Assembly (NCBI GenBank): GCA_011089965.1
Contig: JAANAU010000029.1
Span: 1 to 44,844 of the forward strand
Direction: 5' to 3'
Source: Magnetococcales bacterium
GTDB taxonomy: Bacteria; Pseudomonadota; Magnetococcia; Magnetococcales; Magnetaquicoccaceae
DNA length: 44,844 nucleotides
The position numbers were made by a program, and so were the translations under genes. Below the pieces are notes generated by a model. The model saw only the letters and a program-made list of their open reading frames with translations. It searched no databases and had not been told where the DNA came from. How positions within the stretch are numbered: the stretch's first letter is position 1; each line of letters starts with the position of its first letter. Below are positions 8,523 to 16,778 of the stretch, in pieces.

Positions 8523-10480
8523 ATATCCTGGATTCTCTTGTCTCAGTGAAGCGGCATTTTTTTAAATGGCGTCATGGGGTCTCCCTGACAGTCCAGACAT
8601 TGATATTCAGTGTGTTGGCTGGTTTATTGTTCTGGTTTTTTCAAGATCTCTATTATGGTCTGCGCTTGCGGGAGATGATGGAAGATTTGTTGTTTCAGGA
8701 GTTGCGTCAGGATGTGCAGATGGATTGGCTGCGTCTGGACGAACGATTGCATATGCAGGTCAATACCAATCGCTGGCTGGTGGAACGCAAGGAGTTTGTG
8801 GATCATGTGGAGAGGCTGGAGGGATTGGGCTGGATGCAACGCCCTGCACCGTCGGTCATGTCGTTTCGGGATCCGCCGATTTGGTTGCCCAAGCGTCAGA
8901 TAATGGGTGAACACGACTATGCGGTCCATGCACTGTTGGTGGATGGCATGGGACAGCCGCGAGAATTGTATGAGGCACCTGGAAAAACTTTGCCTCTGGA
9001 AGTGTTGGAGGGCGTGCGTGGGGAGTGTCGGGATGCGGACGACTACAGCACGGTACGTTATCATGATGCAAGCGCCTTTTTTATCAGTTGTGCGGTGTTG
9101 AGCTGGTCGGAAGGTCGGAATCGGGCGGTATTGTTTCTGTTCACCCCGCTGGATGATGATTTCTTGCTGGTTTTTGACACGCTGCGCCAGGATGAAGGGT
9201 TGATCGTTTTTCTGGATGAAAGAGGGGAACGGGTGATTGCCAGCAGTCGTCCGGAGCTGGTGGTACCCGGAACCCCCTTTCAGAGAGTGGAAGAGGGGTA
9301 TCTGGTCCTGACCAAGGTGATTGCCAATGATCTGTTGTCAGCCATTGGTTTGATTCGTTATGTAAGTCTGTTGCCCAAATCCCGTTTGGATGAGCTGGTG
9401 CTGTTCTTTGTCGCCGAGGGCAGGAATTTATTGGTTTCAGGTCACGTCTTGATGATTGCCATGTTTGTGCTCATCATTTATTGGATGGGTCGGCATATGG
9501 AGTCCCTGACGCGCCGGATGGTCCGGTTTGCCAGCAGTCGTTTGAATCTGCAACTGTCGGCAGCGGCTCCGGGCAATGCCTGGCGTCAGTTGGTGGAGCA
9601 GTTCGAGATTTTGATCACCGAAATCGAAACAGCACGGGCGCGTGAAGTGGATTCGTTGCAAAAGTTGGCCATGAGCAATCGGGCGCTCGAATCCTCCCTG
9701 ACCATGCTCAAGCGTACTCAGAGTCAATTGTTGACCTCGGAAAAGATGGCGGCCCTGGGTGGTCTGGTGGCCGGGGTGGCCCACGAGATCAACACCCCGG
9801 TAGGGATCGGCGTGACAGCGGCTTCGTTTCTGGAGAATCGGACCCAGTCATGTCAAACCCGTTATCAGGACGGAACCCTGACCCGGGCCGACCTGGAGGG
9901 GTATTTTCAGGATGCCAGAGAGTCTTCGGTCATGATCCTGGCCAATCTGACCCGGGCAGCGGATCTGGTGCGCAGTTTCAAGCAGGTGGCGGTCGATACC
10001 AGCAGCGAAGCCAGCCGTTTGTTTGATTTTCATACGGTGATTCAGCAGATTCTTCAGAGTTTGCATCCCCGTTTGAAAAAAATGTCCCATCGGGTGGTGG
10101 TCTCTTGTCCGGAAGGGTTGGTCTATTTTGGTCGTCCGGATATCTTTTCGCAGATCATTACCAATTTTGTTCTCAATTCATTGCTGCATGGATTGGAGGA
10201 TCATCGGCCCGGAGAGATGAAGATTGATCTCTATGCCGAAGGGGAGCGTATTGTGTTGCGCTATGCGGATAATGGGCGTGGCATGGGGGATGAGGAGCTG
10301 GCGCGGATCTTTGAGCCGTTCTTCACCACGGCCCGACACAAGGGGGGAAGTGGACTTGGTATGCATATTGTTTTCAATCTGGTCACAGCCACCCTGGATG
10401 GCACCATTCATTGTGAATCCACACCTGGTCAGGGAACCGTATTTGTCATAGAGTTTCCAGCGCGTCGGCAACAGGTTTGA
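8519..10480 (+). CDS. Membrane-bound sensor histidine kinase
   Basis: 653 aa from a GTG overlapping the maf stop (GTGA). A membrane helix near residues 22-44 and a second near 302-325 flank a periplasmic sensory region of about 255 aa that I cannot assign to a named domain. A coiled linker (RTQSQLLTSEKMAALGGLVAG) follows, then the H-box AHEINTPVG with phospho-acceptor His422. The ATPase domain has an N-box around FVLNSLLHG, DNGRGMG, EPFFTTARHKGGSGLGMHIV and GQGTVFVIEFP. The N-box has FVLNSLLHG where NAxxAxxG is usual. There is no receiver domain on this protein; the response regulator encoded 33 bases downstream is the obvious partner. Confidence 0.88.
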   Translation: MNILDSLVSVKRHFFKWRHGVSLTVQTLIFSVLAGLLFWFFQDLYYGLRLREMMEDLLFQELRQDVQMDWLRLDERLHMQVNTNRWLVERKEFVDHVERLEGLGWMQRPAPSVMSFRDPPIWLPKRQIMGEHDYAVHALLVDGMGQPRELYEAPGKTLPLEVLEGVRGECRDADDYSTVRYHDASAFFISCAVLSWSEGRNRAVLFLFTPLDDDFLLVFDTLRQDEGLIVFLDERGERVIASSRPELVVPGTPFQRVEEGYLVLTKVIANDLLSAIGLIRYVSLLPKSRLDELVLFFVAEGRNLLVSGHVLMIAMFVLIIYWMGRHMESLTRRMVRFASSRLNLQLSAAAPGNAWRQLVEQFEILITEIETARAREVDSLQKLAMSNRALESSLTMLKRTQSQLLTSEKMAALGGLVAGVAHEINTPVGIGVTAASFLENRTQSCQTRYQDGTLTRADLEGYFQDARESSVMILANLTRAADLVRSFKQVAVDTSSEASRLFDFHTVIQQILQSLHPRLKKMSHRVVVSCPEGLVYFGRPDIFSQIITNFVLNSLLHGLEDHRPGEMKIDLYAEGERIVLRYADNGRGMGDEELARIFEPFFTTARHKGGSGLGMHIVFNLVTATLDGTIHCESTPGQGTVFVIEFPARRQQV

Positions 10481-10513
10481 TCGGGGAACCAACAGAGGGA
10501 AAGGTCACAGGCC

Positions 10514-12067
10514 ATGGCCACGAACGATCTGCTGTTTGCGGATGATGCGGCATCGGAGAAGTTGCGTTTGACCGGAGTCCGGCAGCGCAGCCCGTGGAAA
10601 TTGATGATCATCGATGACGATCCGGATGTGCATGCCTTGAGCTGTCTGGTGTTGCGTCATTTCCGTTTCGAGGAGCGGGGCCTGAATTTTTTGCATGGTC
10701 ACTCCCGGGTGGATGCCGAACGGTTGATGCAGGAGCATCCGGATACGGCGGTGTTGTTGATGGATGTGGTGATGGAGAGCGATCAGGCGGGTCTGGATGC
10801 GGTCCGCCATATTCGTAATGTGTTGAAAAATCGTTTTGTGCGCATCATCCTGCGGACCGGTCAGCCCGGTTTCGCCCCGGAACAAAAGGTGATTCTGGAT
10901 TATGATATCAATGATTATAAAGAAAAAACCGATCTGACCGATATTCGATTGACCACTGCCGTGATCACCTCGTTGCGTTCCTATCGGGATCTGATGATCA
11001 TCGAGCGTAACCGGCAAGGTCTGCAAAAGATCATTCATGCCACCGGCAGTCTGTTTGAGCCGCGTTCGATCACCAAGCTGGCCACAGGTGTTCTGACCCA
11101 ATTGGTATCGATTCTTGGGTTGGACGAGAGCGCCTTGTATGCCCAGGCATCGGGGTTGGCTGTCAACGAAGAGAGAGGGCGCATGCTGTTGTATGCCGGG
11201 ACCGGGAGTTTCAGCGAGCGGGTCGGTGAACCTTTGGAAAGTGTGGTGGATGAGTCAACCCTGGCCTTTTTTCAACGTGCGTTGCACGAGCAGGAGAGCC
11301 AGTTTGCGGAAGATCTGTTTGTCGGCTATTTTCGGACCCGGCAAGGATCGGTCAATCTGCTCCATCTCAAGGGGATCGGCAAGCTGGAGAGTTGGGATGA
11401 GGAGTTGATCCGATTGTATGCCGCCAATGTGGGGTTGGCGTTTGACAATGTTCTGATGAACCGGGAGATCTTTGCCACCCAGCAGGATCTGACCTTCACC
11501 TTGGGGGAGTTGATCGAAGAGCGCAGCAACGAAACCGGCAACCATGTGAAACGGGTGGCCGCTTTTGCCCGCCTGTTGGGTGCCAAGGCCGGACTGAACG
11601 AAGATGAGTTGGAATTGCTGTGGCTGGCAGCCCCGCTGCATGATCTGGGCAAGATCGGGATTCCGGAGTCGATCCTGAAAAAACCTGGCGAGCTGGATAG
11701 CGCCGAATGGGAGTTGATGAAACATCATGCGCAATTGGGTGCCCGGATGTTGCAGGGTTCCAATCGCCGGATTTTGCGTACTGCCGGGATCATTGCCGTG
11801 CAGCATCACGAACGGTGGGATGGGACCGGTTATCCTTTGGGATTGAAAGAAGAGGAGATTCACCTGTATGCACGGATTGTTTCTCTGGTGGAGGTGTTTG
11901 ATGCCCTGGCCCATGAACGGGTCCACAAGCGGGCCTGGTCGTTAGAAAGCACCTTGGATTTCATCCGCAATGGTCGGGGCAAACGGTTTGATCCCCGGCT
12001 GGTGGATCTGTTCATGGCGCATTTGGATGAGTTTTTACAGATCCGCGCGGAGTTGGTGGATCTATGA
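10514..12067 (+). CDS. Response regulator with DUF3369 and HD-GYP domains
   Basis: 517 aa. The N-terminal receiver domain (KLMIIDDDPDVH; phospho-acceptor Asp84 in LLMDVVME; KEKTDLT for the conserved Lys) is followed by a GAF-like DUF3369 region (about 170-325) and a C-terminal HD-GYP domain. HD-GYP enzymes degrade cyclic di-GMP. Motifs present are ETGNHVKRV, HDLGKIGIPESIL (His376-Asp377), MKHHAQLG, QHHERWDGTGYP and ARIVSLVEVFDAL. In the last motif the usual Asp (DVFDAL) is Glu460. The metal-binding set is otherwise intact, so activity is plausible but unproven. The upstream histidine kinase is the likely phosphodonor. A ribosome-binding GAGGGAAAGG lies upstream of the ATG. Confidence 0.9.
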   Translation: MATNDLLFADDAASEKLRLTGVRQRSPWKLMIIDDDPDVHALSCLVLRHFRFEERGLNFLHGHSRVDAERLMQEHPDTAVLLMDVVMESDQAGLDAVRHIRNVLKNRFVRIILRTGQPGFAPEQKVILDYDINDYKEKTDLTDIRLTTAVITSLRSYRDLMIIERNRQGLQKIIHATGSLFEPRSITKLATGVLTQLVSILGLDESALYAQASGLAVNEERGRMLLYAGTGSFSERVGEPLESVVDESTLAFFQRALHEQESQFAEDLFVGYFRTRQGSVNLLHLKGIGKLESWDEELIRLYAANVGLAFDNVLMNREIFATQQDLTFTLGELIEERSNETGNHVKRVAAFARLLGAKAGLNEDELELLWLAAPLHDLGKIGIPESILKKPGELDSAEWELMKHHAQLGARMLQGSNRRILRTAGIIAVQHHERWDGTGYPLGLKEEEIHLYARIVSLVEVFDALAHERVHKRAWSLESTLDFIRNGRGKRFDPRLVDLFMAHLDEFLQIRAELVDL

Positions 12068-12085
12068 GTCTGGGAGTATCCGTGA

Positions 12086-12925
12086 ATGGATGATGCAGGA
12101 CGTTGGCCGATTTTTGTGGATGGGAACTGGTTGCAGGGCCGATTGGGGGATCCTGGCGTGCGTGTGGTGCAGGTTGGAGGAGAGAAGGATTATCCCCGCC
12201 TGCATCTGCCTGGGGCAGTGCTGGTGTCGTATGGGGAGTTTACCACCCAACGGGATGGTTTGCTGAACATGCGTGCCGAGGATGCGGTGTTGGCTGCCCT
12301 GTTCGGACGGTTGGGGATTGGAGTCGATACCCCGGTGGTGGTCTATGATCTGTCCGGAGGCACGGATGCCGGGCGATTTGCCTGGAGTTTGGCCACCATG
12401 GGCCATCGTGGCGGGTGTGCGCTGCTGGATGGGGGATTGCCGTGGTGGTATCAGGAACGCCGTCCGCTGGATACCGTGATTCCTGTAGTGCCAACGGTGC
12501 CATTTCAGGCGCTCCCTGACAGATCCTGGGAGGCGGACCGCGAATGGGTCGAGGCAGTGACCGAAGGAGAAAAAGAGGGGCTGTTGTTGGACACCCGGTC
12601 GCGCAACGAGTATATGGGATTGACCTTGCGTGCCCCCCACGGGCATTTGGCCGGGGCCATCCATTGGGATTGGATGGAGAGTTTGAATGGACGTCAGGAT
12701 CCCCGGTTGCAACCTTTGTCCCGTCTTGCCGACCGTTTGGCGGCCTTGGGGCTGGACGATCCGGGGCGCGAGGTGATCCTGTATTGTGAGACTGCCCATC
12801 GGGCAGCCCACACCTGGAATGTGTTGCGTCATCTCGGCTGGGAGCGGGTGCGTCTGTATGACGGTTCCATGGCGGAGTGGCGTGTGTACGACTTGCCGGT
12901 TGTGGCTGGCGAAAACCCCCGTTAA
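12086..12925 (+). CDS. Tandem-rhodanese sulfurtransferase
   Basis: 279 aa, the size of thiosulfate / 3-mercaptopyruvate sulfurtransferases (SseA/TST family), which move sulfane sulfur from a donor to a thiol acceptor. The N-terminal rhodanese domain (residues ~8-125, GRFAWSLATMGH, LLDGGLPWW) lacks the active-site Cys, as is normal. The C-terminal domain (~150-270) has LLDTRSRNEYMG and the catalytic loop YCETAHRA with Cys234, followed by YDGSMAEW. The CETAHRA loop departs from both CGSGVTA (mercaptopyruvate) and CRKGVTA (thiosulfate), so donor preference cannot be read. It lies 18 bases after the HD-GYP gene and 16 bases before ffh. Confidence 0.85.
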   Translation: MDDAGRWPIFVDGNWLQGRLGDPGVRVVQVGGEKDYPRLHLPGAVLVSYGEFTTQRDGLLNMRAEDAVLAALFGRLGIGVDTPVVVYDLSGGTDAGRFAWSLATMGHRGGCALLDGGLPWWYQERRPLDTVIPVVPTVPFQALPDRSWEADREWVEAVTEGEKEGLLLDTRSRNEYMGLTLRAPHGHLAGAIHWDWMESLNGRQDPRLQPLSRLADRLAALGLDDPGREVILYCETAHRAAHTWNVLRHLGWERVRLYDGSMAEWRVYDLPVVAGENPR

Positions 12926-12941
12926 GTAACAGGATTGGCCC

Positions 12942-14336
12942 ATGTTCGACTCACTGTCTGACCGCCTGGAGGCGGTTTTCAAGAAGCTGAAGGGACAAGG
13001 TTCCCTGAACGAGAAAAACATCCGTGATGCCATGCGGGAGGTGCGCATGGCGTTGCTGGAGGCCGATGTCCATCTGGATGTGGTCAAGTCGTTCATTGCG
13101 CGCGTGCGGGAAAAATCCCTGGGTCACGAGGTGATGGGGTCGTTGACTCCGGGTCAGCAGGTGATCCATCTGGTTCACAAGGAGTTGATCCATGTGATGG
13201 GTGGGGTCAACGAGCGGTTGAATCTGGCGGCCCAGCCTCCGGTGGTGGTGTTGATGGTGGGTTTGCAAGGCTCGGGCAAGACGACGACAACGGCCAAATT
13301 GGCCAAGCGGTTGATCGAGAAGGAGCGACGCAAGCCACTGTTGGCCTCTCTGGATGTCTACCGGCCTGCGGCCATGGATCAGTTGGCCACGGTGGGTGAG
13401 GCAGTGGGTGCCAAGGTGCTGCCGACATCTGTTGGAGAAAATCCCCGTGACATTGCCAAACGGGCATTGCAGAGCGCGCGCATGGGTGGTTTTGACGTGC
13501 TGTTGCTGGATACGGCGGGTCGATTGCATGTGGATGCCGAGTTGATGACCGAGCTGGTCGATGTGGCCGAACTGGTCAAGCCAACGGAAATCTTGTTGGT
13601 TGTGGACTCGATGACCGGTCAGGATGCGGTCAATGTGGCCCGTTCCTTTGATGAAAAGCTCAACGTGACCGGTGTGATCCTGACCAAGACCGATGGTGAT
13701 GCCCGTGGGGGTGCTGCCTTGTCGGTGCGGCATGTGACGGGCAAGCCGATCAAGTTTTTGGGTACGGGTGAGACGGTGGATGGTTTGGAGCCGTTTCATC
13801 CGGATCGGGTGGCCTCGCGCATCCTGGGTATGGGAGACATTTTGTCTTTGGTGGAAAATGTCCTGGAGAAGGTGGATCTCAAAGAGACCTCCAAGCTTCA
13901 GGAGAAGTTGATGACCTCTGCGGCCTTCACCCTGGAGGATTTTCTGGCCCAGATGCAGCAGATCAAGAAGATGGGACCGTTGGAAGAGTTGATGGCCATG
14001 ATTCCCGGAGTCAAGCAGGCCATGAAAGGGCGTGAGGCCCAGATCGATCCCAAACATATGAAGCGCATTGAGGCCATCATTCTCTCCATGACCCCCGTGG
14101 AGCGACGCAAGCATCAGATTCTCAATGCCTCACGTAAAAAGCGTATTGCCATGGGATCCGGGACCAGTGTGCAAGAGGTCAATCAACTGTTGAAACAGTT
14201 TGTGCAGACCCAGACCATGATGAAACGGTTGGGAAAACTCGGCAACAAAGGGTTCATGCGCAACTTTCCGGGTCTGGGCGGAGGATTGCCGGGTGCCGGT
14301 CTGTTCGGGGGTATGAAACCGCCGGGTATGCCGTAA
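12942..14336 (+). CDS. ffh: Signal recognition particle protein Ffh
   Basis: 464 aa. It is the GTPase and RNA-binding subunit of SRP and targets nascent membrane proteins to FtsY and the translocon. The N domain begins MFDSLSDRLEAVFKKLKGQG. The G domain has GLQGSGKTTTTAKLA (from about residue 107), DVYRPAA, DTAGRL, TKTDGDARGGAAL and GTGE. The methionine-rich M domain (about 325-430) contains MKRIEAIILSMTPVER and SGTSVQEVN, with a Gly/Pro/Met-rich tail. All family landmarks are intact. The stop is only five bases from the end of an unrelated remnant on the opposite strand (14342-14506). Confidence 0.97.
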   Translation: MFDSLSDRLEAVFKKLKGQGSLNEKNIRDAMREVRMALLEADVHLDVVKSFIARVREKSLGHEVMGSLTPGQQVIHLVHKELIHVMGGVNERLNLAAQPPVVVLMVGLQGSGKTTTTAKLAKRLIEKERRKPLLASLDVYRPAAMDQLATVGEAVGAKVLPTSVGENPRDIAKRALQSARMGGFDVLLLDTAGRLHVDAELMTELVDVAELVKPTEILLVVDSMTGQDAVNVARSFDEKLNVTGVILTKTDGDARGGAALSVRHVTGKPIKFLGTGETVDGLEPFHPDRVASRILGMGDILSLVENVLEKVDLKETSKLQEKLMTSAAFTLEDFLAQMQQIKKMGPLEELMAMIPGVKQAMKGREAQIDPKHMKRIEAIILSMTPVERRKHQILNASRKKRIAMGSGTSVQEVNQLLKQFVQTQTMMKRLGKLGNKGFMRNFPGLGGGLPGAGLFGGMKPPGMP

Positions 14337-14341
14337 GCAGA

Positions 14342-14506
14342 TCAGACTTCGTCCTGTTCTGGATCCGTGGGGTTGGCAGCGTGGATGGTCAGAAGCAGTT
14401 CAGACTGGTCGATCAGGCGGTATTCCGGGGTGCGTCCGGAGAGCCTGGAACTCTCCTCCAGGATAATCGGTACACCTTCTCCACGTTTTTCCATGAAGTA
14501 TTGTCG
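14342..14506 (-). pseudogene. C-terminal remnant of an AlbA/Schlafen-type ATP-binding protein gene
   Basis: On the minus strand, 54 codons run from just after an in-frame TAA (14509-14507) to a TGA at 14344-14342. The peptide begins RQYFMEKRGEGVPIILEES and continues through RTPEYRLIDQSELLLTI to an acidic end. This MEKRGEGVPII...LSG..P.Y.LID.SELLLTI pattern is what I recognise as the extreme C-terminus of COG2865-type proteins (N-terminal AlbA_2, C-terminal GHKL-like ATPase). Nothing upstream in any frame continues the family, and a 9-bp inverted repeat (14511-14553) starts right at the break. I read it as the scar of a lost gene. The N-terminal half of a protein of this type is present at 43781-44605. 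Confidence 0.6.
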
Positions 14507-14510
14507 TTAC

Positions 14511-14553
14511 GGCACTGGGCTTGGGATCTTACGAATAGTCGGATCCCAGTGCC
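14511..14553. repeat. Inverted repeat beside the AlbA-type remnant
   Basis: GGCACTGGG (14511-14519) and CCCAGTGCC (14545-14553) form a perfect 9-bp stem around a 25-nt loop that contains a nested GGGATC/GATCCC pair. No T-run follows on either strand, so it is a poor terminator. It abuts the broken end of the remnant at 14342-14506 and may be part of a deletion or insertion scar. Confidence 0.4.
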
Positions 14554-14612
14554 CAGGCCATGCAAGGCTGTGCGGTTCAGATCGATCCATGGCCTGTGAG
14601 GTGCATGGAGGA

Positions 14613-16343
14613 TCAAAACAACTCAAAGCCGTCATCGTTATCCTCGGGCATGCGACAGCTCTCCTCCTCTGCGGGCATTGCGCCCAGCAATTGGGCATGG
14701 ATGCGGCGTTCGCTGTCCATGGTGTAGAGGGCGTACAGTCCATGAAACTCTTCGGCCATGCTGCGGCAGTCGTCGAGCAGGGTGGGCAGGAGTGGTCCGG
14801 CCTGGGCTGTCGAGATGGCGGTCAGTTCGCGACAGATCTGGGATGATGCCGTGCGGATCGTGGTGTGAAAGGTGATGTCCGAGGTCAACAGCATGATCTG
14901 ATTATAGGTGGCCAGTGTCTCGGCCAGCGATTCGGAGAAGATCGTGGCCAGGTCGGCATTGCTCATCTCCAGTCTGCGGATGGTCAACGGGATGCGGCGC
15001 AGCATCACTCCGGCATTCATGATGCGCGGAGCACCCAGTTCGGCGAATTCGCTGTTGATGGTCTGGACCGCCTCTGCCGACTGGAGCAGCTCTTCCCCTT
15101 TTTGATGTCCCTCTTTGTGAATGCGGCTGGCCAACTCCTGGATCGCTTCGGTGAGGGTCTCCAGTTTGCCGCACCCTTTGGTGTTGACATCCCGAGTCAG
15201 CGCGGTCAACCGATGGGCGGTCTTGTCCAGGGTCTCCATCGCTTTGTGGGCCATGAACAGGATGTTTTCGGTCTGGGAGAGGGTTTTGAGGATTTCGGCC
15301 AGCAAGGCGTCGTCCAGGATCGGCAACTTGAGCATGGCCCCCAGATGATAGGCGGCCTCTGCCACATCCTGCTGGAACTCCATGCTGACGTTGCGGGCTG
15401 CAAAAATGGTTTTTTTCTGGGCTTCGGCCAGATCGGAGATGCTGGTCAGGTGGCGATGCATGGTCTGCACCGCACTGACCAGATCCGCGGCGCTCTCTTC
15501 CAACTGGTCGATGGTCAGGCGTGTGGTCATGGCAAACCAGCGCAGCGGTTGCGTCTGGCCCTGGGCTTCGGCCAACCGTTCCCGTCCCTGCCGCATCATT
15601 TCGGTGATGTGGGCCAGTCGTTGCACGCTGATGTCGTCGTACTGCATGGTTTGCATCATCTCGAACAACACCCCATTATTGGCCTCGGCATGGCTTTCGA
15701 TCTTCTGGCAGGCCTCATCGATGGCGGCAATGGAGACCCCCATGCGTCCGATGACATCCCGCAGGCGACTTTTGAGCGCCTTGAGTCGATGGCTGGAGAG
15801 ATCCATGTCCGCAGCCAGGCGTTGGGTCAACTGTTGCATCATGGTGGAGGCGTCGCGCAAGGAGGAGATCAGATCGTGGATCAGGGGACGGATCTGACGC
15901 ATCAGGCTGTCGATGATGGCGCATTGGGTTTGGCGTTCCAGGGCGTCACTGCCCTGGCTGATGATCTGGTCTGCCATCTGGGGCAGAAAGGCATCCTGCT
16001 CCAGTGTCAGCGCCCACAGGATCAGACTGTCGGTGGTCTGGACAAAAGAGCGGGTTTGGGCCATCAATCCGTCAAAATGTTTCAAAGAGCTTTCGATTTC
16101 GCGCTGGATCCGGGTCAGATCCTGTTGCAGAGGTTGCAGCCCCTTGGATTTGCCCTTGACCGAATGGCGCTCCCGGATGGCTGCGGCACGGCTGGCACTG
16201 GAGGCAAAACTTGCAGAAAAACCGCCCATGTAGTCTACAATGGCATGAAAACCAGCCGAACACAGAGCCGGGGTCCGGTCCAGGGTGGCAATGATTTTAT
16301 CCAGTTGTGTCAAGGTATTGGCTAAGGATTCGGTGGGTGGCAT
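14613..16343 (-). CDS. Long soluble coiled-coil protein, chemoreceptor-like signalling helices
   Basis: 576 aa from ATG 16343, which follows AGGAG; the open frame extends further upstream but without family-like sequence. There is no signal peptide or membrane helix. Almost the entire chain is predicted helix with heptads. The segment MMQTMQYDDISVQRLAHITE (about residues 240-259) resembles the Q(F/Y)xDIxRQRxxH motif seen in cytoplasmic chemoreceptor-like and chemotaxis-associated helical proteins. The C-terminus is acidic (EDNDDGFELF). The typical receptor hairpin tip was not found, so this is not a standard methyl-accepting protein. The promoter region carries a palindrome over a -10 box (16383-16403). 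Function unknown; a cytoplasmic scaffold or sensor is a guess. Confidence 0.65.
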   Translation of the reverse strand: MPPTESLANTLTQLDKIIATLDRTPALCSAGFHAIVDYMGGFSASFASSASRAAAIRERHSVKGKSKGLQPLQQDLTRIQREIESSLKHFDGLMAQTRSFVQTTDSLILWALTLEQDAFLPQMADQIISQGSDALERQTQCAIIDSLMRQIRPLIHDLISSLRDASTMMQQLTQRLAADMDLSSHRLKALKSRLRDVIGRMGVSIAAIDEACQKIESHAEANNGVLFEMMQTMQYDDISVQRLAHITEMMRQGRERLAEAQGQTQPLRWFAMTTRLTIDQLEESAADLVSAVQTMHRHLTSISDLAEAQKKTIFAARNVSMEFQQDVAEAAYHLGAMLKLPILDDALLAEILKTLSQTENILFMAHKAMETLDKTAHRLTALTRDVNTKGCGKLETLTEAIQELASRIHKEGHQKGEELLQSAEAVQTINSEFAELGAPRIMNAGVMLRRIPLTIRRLEMSNADLATIFSESLAETLATYNQIMLLTSDITFHTTIRTASSQICRELTAISTAQAGPLLPTLLDDCRSMAEEFHGLYALYTMDSERRIHAQLLGAMPAEEESCRMPEDNDDGFELF

Positions 16344-16382
16344 CGGGCGGCTCCTGGCAACCTGGTATAGATTTGGAAATGG

Positions 16383-16403
16383 CCGGGATTCAGTATATCC
16401 CGG
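16383..16403. promoter_or_regulatory. Palindrome overlapping a minus-strand -10 box (candidate operator)
   Basis: CCGGGAT (16383-16389) and ATCCCGG (16397-16403) are perfect inverted repeats with a 7-nt centre. Read on the minus strand, the centre contains TATACT (16397-16392), a good -10 hexamer for the coiled-coil gene starting at 16343; TTTTAA 17 bases upstream is a weak -35. A dimeric repressor bound here would block that promoter. No T-run follows, so it is unlikely to be a terminator. Confidence 0.4.
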
Positions 16404-16493
16404 TTTGTCGTCTGTTAAAAGGCTGGTCAACCGGGTTGCATCCAGGCTATTGTAACTGCCTGGCCGTGTGACCCATCTTGTTGGGAGAACAAT

Positions 16494-16778
16494 ATGAACT
16501 TGAAAGTCGTGGAATCGGGTTCCTCGGATGGTGTGGAGGATCTGGGTGGCATCTCTGGCGAGGATTTGCGGCGCGTGGTGGAGCGAATCGAGCGTCTGGA
16601 AGAGGAGAAACTGGGGATTTCTGCCGACATCCGGGCCGTCTATGCCGAGGCAAAGGCCATGGGTTTTGATCCCAAGATCGTACGCAAGGTGGTGCGTCTG
16701 CGCAGCATGGAGCCGCATCAGATCGAAGAGGAGGAGACGTTGACCGAGTTGTACAAGCGTGCTTTGGGCATGGAGTGA
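16494..16778 (+). CDS. gapR: GapR-family (DUF2312) DNA-binding protein
   Basis: 94 aa, full length for the family. GapR binds overtwisted AT-rich DNA and stimulates topoisomerases to support replication; it is characteristic of Alphaproteobacteria. The signature runs LRRVVERIERLEEEKLGIS (about residues 25-43), then DIRAVYAEAKAMGFDPKIVRKVVRLR and the ending ETLTELYKRALGM. A GGGAGAA ribosome-binding site precedes ATG 16494. The TGA overlaps the GTG start of rlmKL (GTGA), so the rRNA methyltransferase is probably co-translated. Confidence 0.92.
   Translation: MNLKVVESGSSDGVEDLGGISGEDLRRVVERIERLEEEKLGISADIRAVYAEAKAMGFDPKIVRKVVRLRSMEPHQIEEEETLTELYKRALGME

Noticed and set aside
14511-14553. The inverted repeat after ffh as a bidirectional terminator
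   Set aside because: The stem is good but no T-run follows on either strand and the loop is 25 nt long; it fits better as a rearrangement scar.
14865-16325. A 486-codon open frame on the plus strand opposite the coiled-coil gene
   Set aside because: It is the antisense shadow of the 576-aa minus-strand gene, which has a proper ribosome-binding site, coherent helical sequence and a promoter; the shadow has Gly/His/Gln-rich low-quality sequence with no family features.
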